Assembly (NCBI GenBank): GCA_963977425.1
Contig: CAXBOO010000006.1
Coordinates: 1-64,000, forward strand
Reading direction: 5' to 3'
Length of the DNA stretch: 64,000 nt
DNA from: CAXBOO01 sp963977425
GTDB lineage: Bacteria; Bacteroidota; Bacteroidia; Flavobacteriales_D; Luteibaculaceae
The notes beneath the pieces were generated by a model, which saw nothing but the letters and a program-made list of their open reading frames with translations, was not told where the DNA came from and searched no databases. Below are positions 7,648 through 14,327 of this stretch, one piece after another. Numbering within the stretch: position 1 is the first letter of the stretch; each line of letters starts with the position of its first letter. The position numbers were made by a program, and so were the translations under genes.

Positions 7648-8248
7648 ACTACTTACCCAATCTTTTGCAAAAGGCATCAGCTTCGACGACTATTTTGCAC
7701 TCAGTCAACAATACGCTAAAGAAGGCAAAACAAGCGGAGAGGATCAAAGTGAAAGCTTAGTGCAATACAGTAAGCTCAACTTTTCTAGAATGAAACGTTT
7801 GGTTAAAACAGCCAAATTATCAGAAGAAATCCTTTCTAAATTATCTGAAATTCAAACTCCACAAAAGTGGTTGCTTATAAGCGAATCGTGGTGCGGTGAT
7901 GCGGCTCAAAACTTGCCTTTTTTCAATTTAATGGCTAGCGCAAACGAAAATATTGAATTGAGAATTGTCTTTCGCGATGAAAACTTGGAGTTGATGGATG
8001 AGTATCTTACCAATGGAGGGAGAAGCATTCCCAAGTTGATAGCATTTACAGAAACTGAAGAAATTTTCAATTGGGGACCAAGACCAGAACCCGTTCAAAT
8101 CATGGTAAATGAATACAAAGCTTTGCCTGAACCAAAAATACCTTACAGCGAATTTTCAGTTGACGTTCAAACATGGTACAATGCCGATGGAGGCAAGTCC
8201 ATACAGTCGGAATTACAAGATCTTATTCAACAAAAAAGCCTCGTTTAA
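7640..8248 (+). CDS. Thioredoxin-fold protein with single-cysteine CGDA motif
   Basis: The 202-residue protein has a thioredoxin fold with the active-site region SESWCGDAAQN (Cys85) and the cis-proline loop RSIPKLI. The second cysteine of CxxC is replaced by Ala, so it cannot form the usual intramolecular disulfide. This is typical of the Thioredoxin_9-like family in Bacteroidota. The start is a GTG at 7640 overlapping the methyltransferase; the next in-frame ATG (codon 51) would delete the N-terminal helices. There is no signal peptide, so it acts in the cytoplasm. The redox partner is unknown. Confidence 0.8.
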   Translation: MNKLLTQSFAKGISFDDYFALSQQYAKEGKTSGEDQSESLVQYSKLNFSRMKRLVKTAKLSEEILSKLSEIQTPQKWLLISESWCGDAAQNLPFFNLMASANENIELRIVFRDENLELMDEYLTNGGRSIPKLIAFTETEEIFNWGPRPEPVQIMVNEYKALPEPKIPYSEFSVDVQTWYNADGGKSIQSELQDLIQQKSLV

Positions 8249-8260
8249 GAGGCTTTTTTT
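8232..8260. terminator. Bidirectional terminator between thioredoxin-like and ABC-F genes
   Basis: The core stem GCCTC/GAGGC is flanked by A6 and T7 tracts, giving U-tracts in both directions. It overlaps the last five codons of the thioredoxin-like gene and lies 24 bases beyond the ABC-F stop. Confidence 0.8.
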
Positions 8261-8283
8261 TATATCTATTATTGCTTTACTTA

Positions 8284-9915
8284 TTAAGCAAACTCAGTAC
8301 CAGCATACATTTCAGTACGTTGTTCTTTTATTTTTTTGTTTTCTAAATACTCATCGTAAGTCAAATCTTTATCGATAATACCATTAGGTGTAATCTCTAT
8401 GATTCTATCCGCAAGAGTTTGAACAAACTCGTGGTCATGACTACGGAACAATAAGGTTTCTTTAAAGTCTTTCAAACTGTTGTTCAAAGCTGTAATTGAT
8501 TCCAAATCTAAGTGGTTGGTTGGATCATCTAAGATCATTACGTTGGCTGATTCTAACATCGTTTTCGACAACATACAACGCACTTTTTCTCCTCCAGAAA
8601 GTACCGAACATTTTTTCAATGTTTCTTCGCCTGAAAACAACATTCTACCCAAGAATCCACGAATAAAAGTCTCGTCTTTTTCTTCAGAATATTGACGCAA
8701 CCAATCGATAAGGTTGATATCGCTTTTAAAGTATTCAGAGTTATCGTTTGGCATATAAGCCATGGTTGTAGTTACCCCCCACTCAATTGTACCAGAATCT
8801 TGTTTCGTATTGCCAGACAAAACGTTGAACAAAGCACTTACCAACATAGGGTCTTTAGAAATAAAACCAACTGTATCGCCTTTATTCAATTTGAAACTAA
8901 CATCTTTCAATAAAACTTTACCATCGTTAGACGTAAGGTTGATGTTGTTCACATCCAAAATTTGATCTCCAGCTTCGCGTTCTGGGTTCCAAATGATACC
9001 AGGATAACGACGGCTAGAAGGTTTGATTTCGTCAATGTTCAATTTCTCTAACATCTTTTTACGAGATGTTGCTTGCTTACTTTTCGCAGCATTGGCAGAG
9101 AAACGCGATATGAAATCTTGTAATTCTTTCTTTTTGTCTTCAGCCTTTTTGTTGGCTTGAGATCTTTGACGGGTTGCCAATTGGCTACTCTCGTACCAGA
9201 AAGTATAGTTCCCTGAGAATAAATTGATTTTACTATAATCTATATCAACAATGTGCGTACACACCATATCCAAGAAGTGTCTATCGTGAGAAACAACGAT
9301 AACCAAGTTTTTAAAATCGGCTAAGAAATTTTCCAACCACATGATGGTTTCAGCATCCAAGTCGTTGGTAGGTTCATCTAATATTAGAATGTCTGGGTTA
9401 CCAAATAATGCTTGAGCCAAAAGAATTCTAACTTTTTCTTTACCGGAAAGATCGCTCATTAAAGTATGGTGCAAATGCTCACCAATACCTAAGCCCGATA
9501 GCAAATCAGCGGCATCGGCTTCTGCCATCCAACCGTCCATTTCAGCAAACTCGCCTTCTAGTTCAGATGCACGAACACCGTCAGCATCGCTAAAGTCTTC
9601 TTTGGCATACAAGGCATCTTTTTCTTGCATGATTTTCCAAAGTACTTTGTTTCCTTGAAGTACAGTATTCAGCACTGTAGCGTCTTCGTATGCGTAGTGG
9701 TCTTGCTTTAAAACCGACATACGTTGAGACGAAGGAATATCTACTCTACCCGATGTAGGATCTTGTTCGCCTGAAAGTATTTTTAAGAATGTCGACTTTC
9801 CCGCACCATTTGCTCCAATGATACCATAACAGTTACCAGGAGTGAATTTTACGTTGACCTCATCAAATAATACTCGCTTATTAAACTGGAGCGATAAGTT
9901 TTCTACATTAACCAT
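8284..9915 (-). CDS. ABC-F family ATPase, YbiT-like, with degenerate second ATP site
   Basis: ABC-F proteins bind the ribosome E site and act in translation. The 543-residue order is: nucleotide-binding domain 1 (Walker A GANGAGKST 34-42, signature LSGKEK 156-161, Walker B LILDEP ending near 182), a linker rich in Lys with RFSANAAKSKQATSR, then domain 2. Length, linker and C-terminal ITPNGIIDKDLTYDEYL match the YbiT branch. In domain 2 the Walker A is replaced by GFISKDPMLVSAL (350-362) and the catalytic Glu after Walker B is Asp464, while the LSGGEK signature (439-444) is intact. I believe a changed second P-loop recurs in flavobacterial members, but could not check. There are no membrane segments. 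Confidence 0.9.
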   Translation of the reverse strand: MVNVENLSLQFNKRVLFDEVNVKFTPGNCYGIIGANGAGKSTFLKILSGEQDPTSGRVDIPSSQRMSVLKQDHYAYEDATVLNTVLQGNKVLWKIMQEKDALYAKEDFSDADGVRASELEGEFAEMDGWMAEADAADLLSGLGIGEHLHHTLMSDLSGKEKVRILLAQALFGNPDILILDEPTNDLDAETIMWLENFLADFKNLVIVVSHDRHFLDMVCTHIVDIDYSKINLFSGNYTFWYESSQLATRQRSQANKKAEDKKKELQDFISRFSANAAKSKQATSRKKMLEKLNIDEIKPSSRRYPGIIWNPEREAGDQILDVNNINLTSNDGKVLLKDVSFKLNKGDTVGFISKDPMLVSALFNVLSGNTKQDSGTIEWGVTTTMAYMPNDNSEYFKSDINLIDWLRQYSEEKDETFIRGFLGRMLFSGEETLKKCSVLSGGEKVRCMLSKTMLESANVMILDDPTNHLDLESITALNNSLKDFKETLLFRSHDHEFVQTLADRIIEITPNGIIDKDLTYDEYLENKKIKEQRTEMYAGTEFA

Positions 9916-9931
9916 TCTGCAATATTTTTTG

Positions 9932-9939
9932 CAAACCTA
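9932..9939 (-). promoter_or_regulatory. Candidate -7 element for the ABC-F gene
   Basis: On the minus strand this reads TAGGTTTG (TAnnTTTG), ending 16 bases before the ATG at 9915. No clear -33 element is present. Confidence 0.35.
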
Positions 9940-9960
9940 CGAATGATGTTGCATTCTGCG

Positions 9961-9968
9961 TAATTTTG
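9961..9968 (+). promoter_or_regulatory. Candidate -7 element for the pRiA4b ORF-3-like gene
   Basis: TAATTTTG matches TAnnTTTG and ends 17 bases before the ATG at 9986. No -33 element is visible at the expected spacing. It forms a divergent promoter pair with the site at 9932-9939. Confidence 0.35.
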
Positions 9969-9985
9969 TTGCCTTTAATTACAAT

Positions 9986-10576
9986 ATGGTTACACAACAA
10001 TCTATAGTTTTACGTGTTTTACTCGATAGCGAGAAAAAAGAAGACATCTACCGCGATATAAAAATCAGCGACACAGCTAGTTTTCAAAATTTAGGCGATG
10101 CCATTTTAAATGCATTTGGTTTTACTGGCCATGAAGCCTCTTCTTTTGTGCGTGTAACACGAAGCTGGGAACCAATGGCTAATGAAGATTACGACTCTAT
10201 GAGCGACTCGGACTTGCCTACCATGGAAATACAGCAAGAAATGTTTGTAGACGATCCGAAAAGCCCTCATATGGGCAATACGCTACTCAATCAAGTTTTC
10301 AATAAAGTTGGAAGCAACATTCTATTTACTTACGATTTGCTTAAAAACTGGCGTTTTTTAATCGTAGCGACAGAAATAATAGACGAAAAACAAGCTCAAC
10401 CAGAAGTTATCCTTATCCATGGAGAAGCTCCTGCAGAAGAAAGTAAGGAAATCGATTTCAATTTCGATAACATGGCAAAAAACGAACGCTCTATGGCTTC
10501 GAATGATTTCGATGACGACGACGATGACGAGTTTGCTGATGGTTGGATGGACGAATACGAAACAGACGACTATTAA
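9986..10576 (+). CDS. Plasmid pRiA4b ORF-3-like protein
   Basis: The 196-residue protein matches the pRiA4b ORF-3-like fold: an N-terminal VLRVLLDSEKKEDIYRDIKI segment, then the LGDAILNAFGF helix, and later FTYDLLKNWRF, where the family typically has a YDFGDxW motif. The C-terminus (about 165-196) is an acidic tail with a run of seven Asp/Glu residues. The family was first described on a plasmid and near mobile elements, but is common on Bacteroidota chromosomes directly upstream of miaA. There is no sign of a mobile element here. Function unknown. It is encoded just ahead of miaA and probably co-transcribed. Confidence 0.75.
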   Translation: MVTQQSIVLRVLLDSEKKEDIYRDIKISDTASFQNLGDAILNAFGFTGHEASSFVRVTRSWEPMANEDYDSMSDSDLPTMEIQQEMFVDDPKSPHMGNTLLNQVFNKVGSNILFTYDLLKNWRFLIVATEIIDEKQAQPEVILIHGEAPAEESKEIDFNFDNMAKNERSMASNDFDDDDDDEFADGWMDEYETDDY

Positions 10577-10581
10577 TAGGT

Positions 10582-11463
10582 TTGAATAATAAAACCGTCA
10601 TATTTATTGGAGGGCCTACGGCTAGTGGTAAAACACGCATTGCTATTGATTTAGCTAAAAAACTGAATTGTGAAATAATTTCAGGTGATAGCCGACAATT
10701 CTATAAAGGCATGGCTATTGGAACAGCCCAACCTTCTGCCGAAGAATTGGCCGAGGCTCCACATCATTTTATTGCTTTCACAGAACCCAACAATGAAATC
10801 AATGCAGGTCAATACGAACAATTGGCACTGGAAAAATGCAACGAACTGTTTAAAACAAACGACTATGTAATATGCGTAGGTGGTTCTGGTCTGTATCTAA
10901 AAGCTCTTTACGAAGGATTTCATGCATTCCCTGATATTAAAGAAGGTACTCGAGAAAAACTGATAGATGAATTAGACACCTTAGGAATTGGCCATTTACA
11001 AAAAGAACTTCAAGAAAAGGATCCAGTGCGTTACGAAGCTTTGGATAAAAACAATCCACAACGACTTATTAGAGCTTTAGAAGTTATTCGAAGTACTGGC
11101 AAAACCTATACATCGTTTGTAAACATTGAACCTAAACAACGTGACTTTGATTTTTTAAAATTCCAACCTGAAATGGAAAGATCGATATTGTACGACCGTA
11201 TCAATCAGCGGGTAGATCTTATGTACGACATGGGATTGCTCAAAGAAGTTGAAGTACTAAAGCCTTATTGGAACAACAATAGTTTAAAAACCGTTGGCTA
11301 TAGCGAGAATATTTCATTTTTCAAGGGCGACTTATCGATTGAAGAAGCTAATGAACGCTTAAAAAAGAATACAAGAAACTTTGCAAAACGCCAGTTAACT
11401 TGGTTTAAAAAAGAAGGCTTTACTACGGTAAGTTCATCACAAGACATCCTCAGAATTATCTAG
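10582..11463 (+). CDS. miaA: tRNA dimethylallyltransferase MiaA
   Basis: MiaA transfers a dimethylallyl group to N6 of A37 in tRNAs that read codons starting with U. The product has the P-loop GGPTASGKT, the DSRQFYKGMAIGTAQP motif, FVGGSGLYLKALYEG-like segment CVGGSGLYLKAL and the NPQRLIRALEV motif, with the family length of about 300 residues. The likely start is the TTG at 10582, which follows the previous stop and leaves NNKTVIFIGG at the N-terminus. An ATG at 10543 would add 13 residues from out-of-frame coding sequence of the upstream gene and looks non-native. Confidence 0.93.
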   Translation: MNNKTVIFIGGPTASGKTRIAIDLAKKLNCEIISGDSRQFYKGMAIGTAQPSAEELAEAPHHFIAFTEPNNEINAGQYEQLALEKCNELFKTNDYVICVGGSGLYLKALYEGFHAFPDIKEGTREKLIDELDTLGIGHLQKELQEKDPVRYEALDKNNPQRLIRALEVIRSTGKTYTSFVNIEPKQRDFDFLKFQPEMERSILYDRINQRVDLMYDMGLLKEVEVLKPYWNNNSLKTVGYSENISFFKGDLSIEEANERLKKNTRNFAKRQLTWFKKEGFTTVSSSQDILRII

Positions 11464-11510
11464 AATCGCTCTATATAAGTAATTTTTAAATCCTACGAAA
11501 TCCAATCTCT

Positions 11511-11525
11511 GAAATGTGACGTTTC
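11511..11525. promoter_or_regulatory. Quasi-palindrome upstream of small membrane protein
   Basis: GAAATGTGACGTTTC is symmetric in all arm positions except one T/G pair around its centre. It ends 18 bases before the ATG at 11544. It could be an operator, but a chance match is not excluded. Confidence 0.3.
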
Positions 11526-11543
11526 TCAGACATAGCATTGGAG

Positions 11544-11996
11544 ATGAAGAAAAAAATAATTATAGTAGGACTTGGTTTCGTAGGTATGCTTACCATAGCC
11601 TCTACCGTATTGTTGTTGCATATCAACGATATGAACAAACGTAACGCAGCTTTCAATCATAGTAAAACCATTCAATTAGCCAAAATTACGTTTGAACAAG
11701 TACTTATCGATGAATATAAAACTGACATTCACGATGCTCTTGTCCATACCAATGGCTACAAGAATCATAGATACAGTGATGATGGAAAAAGCGTGGTATT
11801 TATGTATGACAAAAACCTGAACCCAAACAATTCAAGTTTTTTCCGCGAATACACATCTAAAACAATTTTAATCGATGGTCAGTTATATGAAGCCGATGCC
11901 AATTTAATGGCCAATGGTTGTCCAGTAATGGACAAGAATTCCATTTCATACAGAATTAGTAGCGGCTTTGAAAAACTAGCAGCAAAGCTTTTTTAA
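11544..11996 (+). CDS. Hypothetical membrane-anchored protein
   Basis: I do not recognise this 150-residue protein. The ATG at 11544 is used rather than an in-frame TTG six bases upstream. A single N-terminal transmembrane segment (about residues 5-27) anchors a soluble domain of about 120 residues, probably in the periplasm. This contains one Cys and short beta-strand-like segments (KSVVFMYDKN, KTILIDGQLYEA). It is followed 29 bases later by a globin-like lipoprotein and may share its transcript. Confidence 0.65.
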   Translation: MKKKIIIVGLGFVGMLTIASTVLLLHINDMNKRNAAFNHSKTIQLAKITFEQVLIDEYKTDIHDALVHTNGYKNHRYSDDGKSVVFMYDKNLNPNNSSFFREYTSKTILIDGQLYEADANLMANGCPVMDKNSISYRISSGFEKLAAKLF

Positions 11997-12025
11997 AAAA
12001 CAACAACAAATAAAAAACAAACAAC

Positions 12026-12598
12026 ATGAAAAAATCAATGTTTAGGATAGGTATGTCTTTATGTGTAGTAGCCCTTTTAGCCACATCATGTAAAGACGAT
12101 GACACAACGGAAGAAACTACAGCCACGCTGTACAGTAAATTAGGTGGAACAGAAATGGTTTCTGATCCTGCAAATGCCGGCCAAATGATTGAAGCGGGTA
12201 CTTTAGGTTTAAGATCTGTAGTAGATAGTACTATTTTGGTAATTGCTGGAGATTCTGAACTAAACCCATATTTCGAAACACTATTAGGTGAACTAGGTGA
12301 AGGAAATACAACCGGTTTAGGAGCCTTAAGCCAATCTCTAACCGCATTCTTTGTATTTGCAACTGGTAAAGAAGGTGCTTCTTACTCTGGTTTGGATATG
12401 GCTACTGCTCATGACCCTTCAAAAAACACACGAATGGGAGCTTCTGAAGGAGATAAAATGAAAGTTAACAATGCCGATTTTGATGCATTTGTTGGGGCCG
12501 TAGTTGTGGGTGCACAGCAAAACAACGTTCCATTAGAATTAATACAAGAAGTTGGCGCTTTATTGGAAACCACAAGAGCCGATGTTGTTCAGCGATAG
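12026..12598 (+). CDS. Lipoprotein with truncated-haemoglobin-like (group I) domain
   Basis: The 190-residue precursor has a lipobox (LLATSC, Cys22) and an acidic linker, so the domain is lipid-anchored outside the cytoplasm. From residue 35 it follows the group I truncated haemoglobin pattern: LYSKLGGTEMV, then GDSELNPYF, LSQSLTAFFVFATG and YSGLDMATAH with His129 at the proximal haem ligand position, then ADFDAFVGAVV and LLETTRADVVQ. The distal pocket is changed: the usual B9-B10 Phe-Tyr aligns with Thr69-Ile70. An insertion precedes helix G. Haem binding is likely but not shown. Other roles for a globin-fold lipoprotein remain possible. Confidence 0.75.
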   Translation: MKKSMFRIGMSLCVVALLATSCKDDDTTEETTATLYSKLGGTEMVSDPANAGQMIEAGTLGLRSVVDSTILVIAGDSELNPYFETLLGELGEGNTTGLGALSQSLTAFFVFATGKEGASYSGLDMATAHDPSKNTRMGASEGDKMKVNNADFDAFVGAVVVGAQQNNVPLELIQEVGALLETTRADVVQR

Positions 12599-12619
12599 TT
12601 GTACCTGAATTGAAGAATT

Positions 12620-12647
12620 AAAAAGCATCCATTAGGGTGCTTTTTTT
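12620..12647 (+). terminator. Rho-independent terminator after the globin-like gene
   Basis: Arms AAAAGCATCC and GGGTGCTTTT (one G/T pair) around loop ATTA are followed by T7. It lies 21 bases beyond the stop and just ahead of the tRNA promoter. Confidence 0.75.
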
Positions 12648-12659
12648 ATATATAAAATG

Positions 12660-12667
12660 TACATTTG
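12660..12667 (+). promoter_or_regulatory. Candidate -7 element for tRNA-Leu
   Basis: TACATTTG matches TAnnTTTG and ends nine bases before the first base of the mature tRNA, a suitable distance for initiation just upstream of it. No -33 element is evident because the terminator occupies that position. Confidence 0.45.
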
Positions 12668-12676
12668 CCAGCACTT

Positions 12677-12760
12677 GCCCAGGTGCTGAAACTGGTAGAC
12701 AGGCATGGTTGAGGGCCATGTGTCCGTAAGGGCGTGCGGGTTCAAATCCCGCTCTGGGCA
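12677..12760 (+). tRNA. tRNA-Leu (GAG anticodon)
   Basis: The 84-base gene folds as a class II tRNA. The acceptor stem pairs GCCCAGG with TCTGGGC and the discriminator is A12760. The D-arm contains the TGGTAGA loop. The anticodon stem CATGG/CCATG encloses loop TTGAGGG, with GAG at 12711-12713. A long variable arm (GTCC/GGGC-type) is present and the T-arm has GCGGG-TTCAAAT-CCCGC. The CCA end is not encoded. It reads CTC/CTT leucine codons. The pseudouridine synthase gene begins 12 bases downstream. Confidence 0.95.
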
Positions 12761-12771
12761 CATCTTTTACA

Positions 12772-13659
12772 ATGAGCGCTAAACAAACATTTAAAAAGGA
12801 TAGCCTTTTTACGGTAAAGGAAGATGATACTCTAATGGAGTACCTTCTTGTTGCCATATCCCACAAAAACAGAAACAACATCAAAGCATTGCTACGTCAT
12901 CGCCAAATAATGGTGAATGGAGCAGCTCAAACTCAGTTCGACTACGAATTGAAGCCAGAAGATACGGTGACTGTAAAATGGAATAAATCTTCTGAAACGG
13001 AAGTAAGTACAGGCATCCGAATCATACACGAAGACAAGAACTTTTTTGTAGCACACAAAGATGCTGGTATATTGACTTACCCCGTAAAGCAAGATTCAAG
13101 TGCAAGTGTGTATTCAAAACTATTGCATTACGCTAAGCGTAAAAACCCAAAACTTAGATTATACCTAGTAAAGAGTTTGGATAAAGACAGTTCTGGATTG
13201 GTCATTTTTGCCAAAGGCGATAAGAACCAAACACCGCTTATTGAAGCCATTAATGCTACGGCTAGTTTTACCTATCACGCTGTTTTGGAAGGTCCTTTAA
13301 CGAAGGGAACTAAAGGCGAAAATAGCATCCGAACTTACGAAAGTAAAGTGTTTAAGATGCACTTCACCAACGATCCAAAAGCAGACAAATCTGTTTGCGA
13401 ATACGAAGTAGGTAATGCCAGTCAACAATACTCATCTGTTCGTTTTGTAACCAAAGGATCGGAAAGCAAACACCAAATAAGAATGCATGCACTTGATTTA
13501 GGTTTCCCTATTGTTGGAGACAAAAAATATGGTTCAATTGCATCGCCTATAAAACGTTTGGCTTTACACAGAAGCAGAATTACATTTGTAAATCCTTTTT
13601 CTAAAGTTGAAGAGAGTTACGATTGTGCAAAACCTAGAAAATTTAGCCGTTTAATCTAA
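12772..13659 (+). CDS. RluA-family pseudouridine synthase with altered motif II
   Basis: Enzymes of this family isomerise uridine to pseudouridine in rRNA or tRNA. The 295-residue protein has an N-terminal S4-like RNA-binding region (about 15-75, LLRHRQIMVNGAAQ) and the RluA catalytic domain. Motif II, normally HRLDxxTSG, reads KSLDKDSSG near residues 133-141: the catalytic Asp is kept but the His-Arg pair is replaced by Lys-Ser. Other motifs are normal (YHAVLEG, KHQIRMHALDLGFPIVGDKKYG, ALHRSRITF). The RNA target is unknown. Reduced or changed activity is possible. Confidence 0.85.
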   Translation: MSAKQTFKKDSLFTVKEDDTLMEYLLVAISHKNRNNIKALLRHRQIMVNGAAQTQFDYELKPEDTVTVKWNKSSETEVSTGIRIIHEDKNFFVAHKDAGILTYPVKQDSSASVYSKLLHYAKRKNPKLRLYLVKSLDKDSSGLVIFAKGDKNQTPLIEAINATASFTYHAVLEGPLTKGTKGENSIRTYESKVFKMHFTNDPKADKSVCEYEVGNASQQYSSVRFVTKGSESKHQIRMHALDLGFPIVGDKKYGSIASPIKRLALHRSRITFVNPFSKVEESYDCAKPRKFSRLI

Positions 13660-13665
13660 ATCAAT

Positions 13666-13770
13666 ATGTACTATTTAACTGTTATAGCTCTAGCACTTTT
13701 TTCAATTCTTGTAGAACGTATCTACAGAATAAACATGTTGTCAAGACGCTTGAAAAAGATCAGTATTTAA
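13666..13770 (+). CDS. Small single-TM protein of 34 residues
   Basis: An ATG six bases after the pseudouridine synthase stop opens a 34-codon frame that ends with TAA at 13768-13770. The product begins MYYLTVIALALFSILVERI, a single hydrophobic helix, and ends in a basic tail (RRLKKISI). Size, topology and spacing are those of a small membrane protein translated from the same message. Its last four bases overlap the end of the convergent gene. No homologue is known to me. Confidence 0.45.
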   Translation: MYYLTVIALALFSILVERIYRINMLSRRLKKISI

Positions 13771-14327
13771 GCAAAAGCTTTTCTAGCTTTCACAATACGT
13801 TTACTCAATAGTTGACTCAACGCACGGGCTTCGTTGGTAGATATTTGTGGTGCAAAATCTATCTTTTTCCCTTTGTGGTAAAACGACACCATTTTTAATC
13901 CTTTCACCCAAAACCCACTGTAATAAGCACGGTTTAAAGATTTGTCTTTCATCGCCAAAACTTCCATGCGTTCAATGTTGTGAACAAAGTAGGTTTTCTC
14001 TTTAGGTTTGATGCCAGAAAAATTTCTTAGTATCAGTTTATCGTCTACAATTCGAATGCTCTGATAACCAGCCAAACGCCAGAAAAACATCTGCATAGCT
14101 TTAAAGAAATAAAAGGCCCAAAAGCATAAAAACACTAATACAAACAACTTGTATTGGCGCTCACCTTCTGAAAAAAGTTGTTGGATAAAATACCCCCCTA
14201 CTAGCAGCCAAATAGTAGACCAAACAGCCAACACTATTTTCTCCCACCTTTGTCCTATCCCAGAAATAACAATAGATAGTTGGTCTTTACTGTCTTTTAC
14301 AGATATTAAATCTCCAATAAACTTCAT
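13767..14327 (-). CDS. Hypothetical membrane protein with PH-like domain
   Basis: The 186-residue protein has a short N-terminal beta region, two transmembrane segments (about residues 31-50 and 60-80) and a C-terminal domain (about 90-170) with the strand pattern of bacterial PH-like domains (IRIVDDKLILRNFSG, MVSFYHKGKKIDF). The ending is basic. It overlaps bshA by four bases, so both are on one message. The function is unknown, and the PH-like assignment is by pattern only. Confidence 0.7.
   Translation of the reverse strand: MKFIGDLISVKDSKDQLSIVISGIGQRWEKIVLAVWSTIWLLVGGYFIQQLFSEGERQYKLFVLVFLCFWAFYFFKAMQMFFWRLAGYQSIRIVDDKLILRNFSGIKPKEKTYFVHNIERMEVLAMKDKSLNRAYYSGFWVKGLKMVSFYHKGKKIDFAPQISTNEARALSQLLSKRIVKARKAFA

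Noticed and set aside
9986..10576. Mobile-element passenger gene (pRiA4b ORF-3 family)
   Set aside because: No transposase, inverted repeats or composition shift surrounds it, and the neighbours are housekeeping genes.
12618..12884. 88-residue minus-strand frame
   Set aside because: It runs across the terminator, the tRNA-Leu gene and the start of the pseudouridine synthase gene.
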